Below are positions 58,801 to 64,000 of a stretch of DNA of 64,000 nt, in pieces. Numbering within the stretch: position 1 is the first letter of the stretch; every line of letters begins with the position of its first letter. The stretch lies in contig RQTK01000532.1 in NCBI GenBank assembly GCA_003991915.1, positions 1 through 64,000 on the forward strand, in the 5' to 3' direction. The stretch is from Elysia chlorotica. Taxonomy: Eukaryota; Mollusca; Gastropoda; Plakobranchidae. The notes below the pieces were generated by a model that did not search any database, was not told where the DNA came from, and saw only the letters and a program-made list of their open reading frames with translations. Made by a program: the position numbers and the translations under genes.

Positions 58801-60029
58801 TAAAGGACCAACTAGATCTAGATATACACTTTCTGACTTAATGACCCATTATTGGTCGGCACAGTAAAAAAAACGTCAAGGTATTTTTGTTGTGGAAGTC
58901 CTGCAACAGCATGAAGCAGTAAATTTGCATTGGTTAACATCTAGATCTAAATCTAAACCCTGAAGGCTTTTAAAAAATTTCTGCTTTTGGAACGAGACTA
59001 ACCTACTGAACCAAAGAATTAGACATCTCATTTTAGGTAGGCAATCGAGTACACACCATTATTGTATTACGATATAGTATGCAACACACCTACTAAATTT
59101 TGTGCGCGTTTTACACTGTATATAATAAGTGTTTTTGTTCCTACAAAGATATCTGATTTATAAGGCCGTCAATAAAAGCATATCCTGTATTGATCTAGAT
59201 CTAAAGAAAGATATATAGGCCCTATATATACAGTATGATAAAAAATTATATGCAATACAAAACTTGGATACAAATACGACACTTATTGTATGGATTATTT
59301 AGATCTATATCTACTGAGTATATAGAGTCTATATGCAGAACTCCGACAGAAACTATATCTTGAACAGTGCATAGTTTGTTGCTTGACAGAATAAACACAT
59401 TTCGTTATAAATCATTAAATGTCTTCAGCAAATCAAGAATTCCTGTGTTCCTGATTTAAGTTTTAACCCAAGATACAACAGTTCCAAATTGCATTGTTTA
59501 GCTAATCTATTTTTGCATGTGTTAGGCAGAGTCTGGCAATCATAGTCATAATTCTTAATTCAATGGGGGTAAACTGGTGCAAGTGGTACTGGTAGAGCGT
59601 TCTAAAGTCTTTCATTCCGGAGGTCCTAGGTTCAAAATCAACGATTGACGAAATTGTAGGAATCCATCGGGTCGACCTGTAGTCGGGTGGGATAGAAGCT
59701 CTAGTGCCACCCCCCTCCCCCAAACTGTCTTTGACAGCCCATAGCGTTTTCAGATGTTAGTCTAGATCTAGATTCTGGCTCTAGAAGTTCTAGATTCTAG
59801 ATCTAGATCTACATTAGATTTTACTGTTCAGACACTTCTGAGAAAGGCTTAACGCTCACTTGAAATCTTTAGTGTCAGTTTTGTTTTCATTAACAGCCAA
59901 CAGATTTCCTTCGTCTAATTCGATCAATTCTTCATTTTCTACGTTTGTAGTTTTTAATTGTTGGTCCTGGGCTTTAGACAGCACGGTGTCAACGAGAGAT
60001 TGTTTTCCTTCGACCATGCTCTCCGCCAT
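52756..60029 (-). CDS. RRS1: Ribosome biogenesis regulatory protein RRS1
   Basis: Ten coding exons: 59860-60029, 58355-58427, 57243-57281, 56503-56541, 55826-55927, 55496-55574, 54657-54764, 54116-54264, 53186-53322 and 52756-52882. All have GT-AG borders and phases close to 340 aa plus TAG (human 365). N-terminus [14 protein letters not shown]; conserved [14 protein letters not shown] (35-48); [21 protein letters not shown] (102-107); [24 protein letters not shown] (146-159); DPYEDQF with a Lys/Arg-rich helix [31 protein letters not shown]. The C-terminal tail is Gly/Lys/Arg-rich (GKRKR end), a probable nucleolar targeting signal. Known role: with RPF2, brings 5S RNP (5S rRNA, RPL5, RPL11) into pre-60S particles in the nucleolus. 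The ATG at 60029 sits in AAGATGG, a good start context. Human RRS1 is, to my knowledge, intronless, so this exon-rich form is notable. Confidence 0.95.
53186..57281 (-). CDS. RRS1: RRS1 exons 3-9, conserved core
   Basis: Exons 3 and 4 are only 39 nt each (13 codons). Exons 5 to 7 hold the strongest family motifs ([41 protein letters not shown]). Exon 8 carries the KSTASIGKF and [15 protein letters not shown] motifs, and exon 9 the FEPSIGNL segment with [10 protein letters not shown]. The core lines up with the human protein with few gaps. Confidence 0.93.
54977..55378. repeat. Polypurine tract, degenerate GGAGTA/AAGAGG repeat
   Basis: About 400 bp where the plus strand is almost only A and G, with scattered T, in loose units such as GTAGGAG, GAGTAAGAG and GGAGGAG. 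Lies in RRS1 intron 6 (between exons 6 and 7). Confidence 0.85.
56542..58354. other. RRS1 introns 2 and 3, gene-free
   Basis: Apart from the 39 nt exon at 57243-57281 this stretch holds poly-C tracts (57367-57377 and 57421-57442) and AT runs (56566-56586). No mobile element was identified. Confidence 0.6.
58355..58427 (-). CDS. RRS1: RRS1 exon 2 starting with ten A
   Basis: The acceptor TGTTTCAG is followed at once by A10, giving KKKK with the two bases left from exon 1, then [20 protein letters not shown]. The family has ARDNTQLLINQLW here. The homopolymer at the exon edge must be read as exactly ten for the frame to hold. Confidence 0.88.
58428..59859. other. RRS1 intron 1
   Basis: AT-rich, with many AGATCTAGATCT-type words (58595, 58811, 58940, 59194, 59760-59815) and a SINE head at 59585-59730. 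Confidence 0.6.
59585..59730 (+). repeat. tRNA-derived SINE
   Basis: A-box-like TGGTAGAGCG (59590) and B-box-like AGGTTCAAAATC (59628), 38 bp apart as in tRNA. The body is different from the main SINE family (GGGTCGACCTGTAGTCGGGT). Antisense to RRS1, in its intron 1. Confidence 0.6.
59860..60029 (-). CDS. RRS1: RRS1 exon 1
   Basis: Codes for residues 1-56. The open frame extends upstream to 60158, but residues before MAESMVEG have no RRS1 likeness. The donor is AA/GTGAGC. The segment up to GNLLAVN aligns with human GNLLASD. Confidence 0.92.
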
Positions 60030-60159
60030 CTTTCTTGTTGACAAAACTTTGGACTGAATCGATATTCGATACTCGATAGATGGAGGTGGGACTTCACATC
60101 CGGTTAAAATAGTTGAACACGAAATAATGTGGTATTGTTTTGCTCCGTTAAGGGGCAAG

Positions 60160-60300
60160 GCAGAGTTGGTTTCCTATGCTATAATGTGGACGGGTTCCAA
60201 TATAAACATCTTACAATTTATTTGCTGTCACACAAGACAGAACTGGGAGACATGGACTCCTGTCTCATACGGTCACACTTTACTAACACCGATTTAAAAA
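60160..60300 (-). repeat. SINE copy, diverged
   Basis: Minus-strand copy with GTGACCGTATGAGACAGGAG, then CCATGTCTCCCAGTTCTGTC, then TTGGAACCCGTCCACATTAT. Starts about 130 bp upstream of the RRS1 ATG, so it may touch the promoter. Confidence 0.75.
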
Positions 60301-60317
60301 AAAAAGGGGGGGGGGGT

Positions 60318-60590
60318 GTAACTCAGTCAGTGGAGCAAACGGTTTCTAATTGGAGGTTCAAAGTTCGACACCACAATCATAAGGAATTCGCGAAGCAGAC
60401 TGTCCTTTTCAGCTGATTGTCTCGGTGTCATTAGGCCCTAAAATGTGACCAGCAACTATGTTGGTCACGTCGCCCTGGAAACCTTGGACACGTTACATAT
60501 AAGAGAGTAGTAGTGTTTTTAGATGTTAGTCTTGGGGCCCTCCACAATATTGCCTATTTGCTAATGTAAAGCAACAACCCTAATGTACAT
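60318..60590 (+). repeat. SINE with tRNA-like head and family 3' domain
   Basis: A box TAACTCAGTCAGTGGAGC (60319) and B box GGTTCAAAGTTCGAC (60355). The body ends with TTAGTCTTGGGGCCCTCCAC, then a shortened TTGCCTATTTGCTAATG and an AAAGCAACAACC tail. It lies back to back with the minus-strand copy at 60160-60300. Confidence 0.75.
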
Positions 60591-60664
60591 TAGACATTCT
60601 TTTCGTTCAAATTGAATGGCATCAATAATTACATTGGTGTTTTGTTTTTGTTTTCTCTTTTATT

Positions 60665-61055
60665 AACGAAATAACATTTTTTTTGAAAATTTATCTCCCC
60701 ACTTTAATTTACAATATTTGTATCTTTTTAAAGTTGAAATGTTAGGCCTATGCACCAGACAGGCGTAGCAACGTGTTGCAGATCCATCATCATCATGTTG
60801 GCTTGTTGGGGTAGTGTCTGATGTAGTCTCCCCGCCCTCCCGTACAATCTGCATGAAGGGCTCTCTGTCAATACTGTCATAAGCCATCCTTCCTGCCCCG
60901 CAGGGCTTCCTTTGTAGCCAACCGCTGATGTCATCCATCCACTTTCTTGTAGGTCTGCCCTGCCTTCCTTTTGCTCCCAGCTTTGTTTCTAGGAACATAC
61001 GCCTCTCAAAACTGTAATGTCGTTTCAGGTGCCCAAGGAATATCAGTTTTCTTTC
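60665..61055 (-). mobile_element. LINE fossil, C-terminal part
   Basis: Minus-strand coding remnant: LGHLKRHYSFERRMFLETKL, then KGRQGRPTRKWMDDISGWLQ, and an end with SDTTPTSQHDDDG. This is the last domain of an RTE-like endonuclease-RT, with small indels. It probably does not belong to the fragment at 61560-62130, whose family ends differently. Confidence 0.72.
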
Positions 61056-61559
61056 TTTAATTAATGGTATTCAAAAGCCAATGAAGATCCCTAAATATGG
61101 ACAATAACGATCCCAACATTTATACATGTAAAGCTTGATATCGCCCAGTGTCGTTCTAACTTCCGTAAGTGAAAACTGCTAGATCTATATGCCATCTAAC
61201 AGGAGTAGATAAAAAATTTAGAGTAAATTAATTTGCTCCAGAAATAATATTGTCAACTAAAGCTAATCTGACAACACGCATATAAGTCAAAACCCAGATC
61301 AAGAGATTCGATATCTTTAGAAACTGAAGTTCCAGATCCATACATGTATTAATAGCGAATAACGTGATAACAGGTCTTTGAGAGGTAAGGAATTTGATGT
61401 CTTAAGAAGAAAAACAGCGCATTTCTGCATGGCTGTATTAGTGTATGTTATTTTGTTGCAATTGTGGTGTTTTAGCCCAATGCTAGACGACAGATCTGCA
61501 CCAACCCTTGGGGGCCCTTATAATAATGCTAAAAAGGGTGCAGGCATTCGAGGCACACC
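61056..61559. other. Gene-free stretch
   Basis: Nothing recognised between the two LINE fossils. Confidence 0.5.
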
Positions 61560-62130
61560 CAACTAATCTTGAATAGGTTCTGGATCTTGTTTTGGATTGG
61601 TAGTGCTGTAGACCTCCAGATTGGTTTGAGGGTGTTGAAGATTGGTTTAAGGGTGTTGAAGGAAGGCGTATATCTGACCTTGTTGATTAGGAACAAACAC
61701 TGCATATAGGGGGTCTGCTCGATGATGATGTGCATGGTAGCTATCTGGTCTGTGCATGAGCCATCTTGTCGGCAGCCTGCTTGGTCATCATATACATGTT
61801 TATCTCTTGTCCAGAGTTGTTTTTAACCTCTCCAACAGGATTCTACATTAAACTTTGCCCGGGATTTATAGCAGCATGAATCCTCCCCAGTTGCTGCAGG
61901 TTGGCTGGTTCCCTGTTTTGGGCAGCTTTACAAGGTGTCCTCTTTTCTAGTCATCTGGAATTTGCCCTCGCTCCCAGATCTTGCATAGGAGTGAGTGCAG
62001 AATGTCAGTCAAAGTCTGTATGTTAGTCTTCAGAGTCTCAGGTGTTTTGCTGTCTGGACCTGCTGCCTTGCCTGAGTTGAGAGATGTAATGACTGTGGCG
62101 ATTTCTTCCCTGAGCGGCCTTCAAAGCGTC
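61560..62130 (-). mobile_element. LINE fossil, RT N-terminal part with internal deletion
   Basis: Minus-strand motifs in order: EEIATVITSLNSGKAAGPDS, then ILHSLLCKIWERGQIPDD, LVKLPKTGNQPTCSNWGG, then ACRQDGSCTDQIATMHIIIE in a shifted frame, and after a gap IWRSTALPIQNKI. The last motif normally lies far downstream of the RT core, so most of the palm and thumb has been deleted. Same endonuclease-RT family as the C-terminal piece at 5545-5960, by motif memory. Confidence 0.78.
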
Positions 62131-63555
62131 GCATGGGTTTACTACTAGACTGCAATTGCTACTACTACTACCAAAACATGCAGCTAGACACTTCTACACA
62201 ATCAACTTTGTAGGCATTGCGCCGATTGACCAACTGATCACAGCAGACACATTCGCCTTCACCTACAAAGAAACATGTATTGGATCCACAATCTCCAAAC
62301 AATGACACCCAACGGTATCAACATCAATAACCAGTCTCATTTCCCAATATCAGTTCTCACTGACACGACACCATGACCAGATGAGACGTCTTATATCATC
62401 GATGGTGAGAGGTTACACAGCACTGCAGCAGGAACACAGCTGAGAAGGAATTAGAAAACAAGCAAGATTGATAGGGAGCAAGAAGAAGAGATGAATGGCG
62501 AGCAGAAACATTAACGAAAGAAAAAAAAGAATGAATCTTGGGCAAATTAAATAATTTCTAATTCAAGAGAGAGAGACAGATAGAAAAAGAAAAAATGGAA
62601 AAAAATGCAAAGATAAAACTAAAAGCTTGCCTAGTTAAGATAAAATTAAGATGGGGCGAGAAAGAATAGTTTAATGAATGCAATTGTAAATATCCTTTAC
62701 ACCATAAAGTTTTCCATAAACAATGCATGCAAAGAGAAAACGAGCAAGAGGTAAGTTTTAGATAGAAAAGATAAAGTAATTAAGTTTGAGAGAGCGAGAA
62801 TGAGAGAGAGATTCCCATAGCAATATACAATGCTACACAATTCCTCACGTAGAGCAAGGAATAACCCCTCAACCTTCCTTCAGCCCATACTTTTTTTTAG
62901 ATTTTTAATACACCCCACCCAACCCCATCCTCATTCTCCCCATGCACACTTTAAAAACGCTTTTGCTTAGCGACTCTCAGTGGAAGTGTAATACTCCCTA
63001 CACGCTCCTCTTCTTATGATATATATATATATATCCCTTGTTATTGTGCACTACAATCAAGTATTTAATACAGTATGTATCTCCATTCTGTATAAGTCTG
63101 TTGAAGCCAATGAAGGCAAACATACCTTTTTTACATGCACACATGTATCCAATAGGGTCCTTAGCAATGAAGTAGGTGTACTCTTTAATGTTGTGCTCTT
63201 GTTTCCACTTCTGATACCTTTCTACATTACTACTACTTCTAGTACTACTAATATGCAAAGGAAATTGTTAAATTGTTTCTTATAGTTATATTGTGTTTAC
63301 AGCAGCTTCTTAGTAAAGTTTAGTATATGGTTCTTTTTATAATATACAAAAAGAACTATACCAACTTCAATACTACTGGTATAATACTGGTATTGTTTCT
63401 AACCATTGTTACAGATGCAGCTGAAGTTTATAGTAGTAATAATTTTCAGCAAGCTAGAAACATTCTCTTTTCTGGTATTAAGAACAAGTTATCTACCTCT
63501 AGTCTTAAAATTTGATTGCAATTTTATCAATATAATTTTCCTCTGTTTCCAACAG
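62131..63555. other. Gene-free stretch before the right-edge gene
   Basis: GA-rich patches (62560-62600 and 62790-62810), an AT run (63018-63034), no coding match. It may contain the promoter and a noncoding first exon of the gene at 63556. Confidence 0.5.
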
Positions 63556-63694
63556 ACTGTTCGAACTAATCTTGATTGTTTATCTGACGACTTGCTCAGC
63601 GTTCTACCATGGCAACCCACATGCACGCGAATAAGAACCAGATGTTGGTTTTGGCAGGCACTTCCCACCCAGAACTAGCACAAATGGTTGCAAG
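63556..63694 (+). CDS. N-terminus of PRPP synthetase / PRPSAP-like protein (partial)
   Basis: First coding exon of a plus-strand gene that continues off the window. Acceptor TTTCCAACAG ends at 63555, the ATG is at 63609 in ACCATGG (good context), and the donor AAG/GTAATT follows 63694. It encodes MATHMHANKNQMLVLAGTSH and then PELAQMVA. The pattern hydrophobic-x-G-x-S-H-x-x-L-A-x-x-(V/I)-A matches the start of PRPP synthetases (FSGSSHQDLSQKIA in human PRPS1) and of their regulatory relatives PRPSAP1/2. PRPS makes phosphoribosyl pyrophosphate for nucleotide synthesis; PRPSAP binds and restrains it. Only 28 residues are available, so the family call is tentative and the subtype cannot be settled. 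Confidence 0.5.
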
Positions 63695-64000
63695 GTAATT
63701 GTTAGCAAGCTCAGTATTGAAAACTTCAGTTTGAATATCGAGGACATTGTGGCAGTTCACTTTGTGGAACGCTTAATTTTGATTTGTGCATATTTATACC
63801 AAAATATGCCTTATTTAATTTTATTAATAAAACAAATTATATCTTGACATTTTTTTTTACTGGCATGTGAATGACTTATTCTTCAATGTTTTTATCCAAG
63901 TGATAAGTAGCCCATAAATAAAGAATGTCAAATTAATTAAGTGAAGAAAAGTGTATGGGCCTATATGGTTTCTTAATGTAGCGTATATATCACCATATTT

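Noticed and set aside
59588-59645. tRNA gene candidate with A and B boxes
   Set aside because: Acceptor and anticodon arms do not fold and the sequence continues into a SINE-like body.

Overview
This is a 64 kb piece of an animal nuclear genome. It is AT-rich, has no operons, and carries split genes with GT-AG introns, several LINE and SINE families, an LTR-retrotransposon fossil, many microsatellites and one assembly gap (49004-49377). The host proteins read as lophotrochozoan. A mollusc, probably a gastropod, is my best guess, from the repeat types and the frequent AGATCTAGATCT words; this is an inference and not a proven assignment.

Four host genes can be supported. Three lie on the minus strand and could be assembled exon by exon, with every splice phase closing: RPS19BP1/AROS (7298-10686, 4 exons, 153 aa); an ARHGAP17/ARHGAP44-type BAR-RhoGAP (24092-43851, 19 coding exons, 1238 aa, ending in a class I PDZ ligand); and RRS1, the ribosome-biogenesis regulator (52756-60029, 10 exons, 340 aa). 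A fourth gene starts on the plus strand at the right edge (63556-63694 and beyond). Its first coding exon resembles the N-terminus of the PRPP synthetase / PRPSAP family. Two of the four (AROS and RRS1) act in ribosome biogenesis; otherwise the genes show no shared pathway.

Layout. 1-7 kb: a CR1/L2-like LINE with a second truncated copy beside it, GA repeats, the C-terminal fossil of another LINE, and SINE pieces. 7.3-10.7 kb: AROS, with an RTE-like LINE antisense to the plus strand in intron 1 and a small hAT-like element in intron 2. 10.7-24 kb: no recognisable genes; a GAT microsatellite, a 130 bp hairpin, SINEs, then about 9 kb of AT-rich sequence downstream of ARHGAP17 that may include a long 3' UTR. 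24-44 kb: ARHGAP17-like gene, with a piggyBac deletion derivative in intron 15, a second hAT-like element in intron 10 and a GCGACCACC-rich repeat in intron 7. 45.5-47.3 kb: LTR-retrotransposon fossil. 48-52 kb: duplications, gap and SINEs. 52.8-60 kb: RRS1. 60-63 kb: an inverted SINE pair and two decayed LINE pieces. 63.6 kb: the partial PRPS/PRPSAP-like gene.

I found no wholly new system. The most interesting items are a SINE family with about twelve copies and a conserved 3' domain, a piggyBac derivative that kept the first 14 codons of a possible transposase, a pair of elements sharing CAGTGATGCC ends, and a four-base offset acceptor in ARHGAP17 that would restore frame if the preceding exon were skipped.
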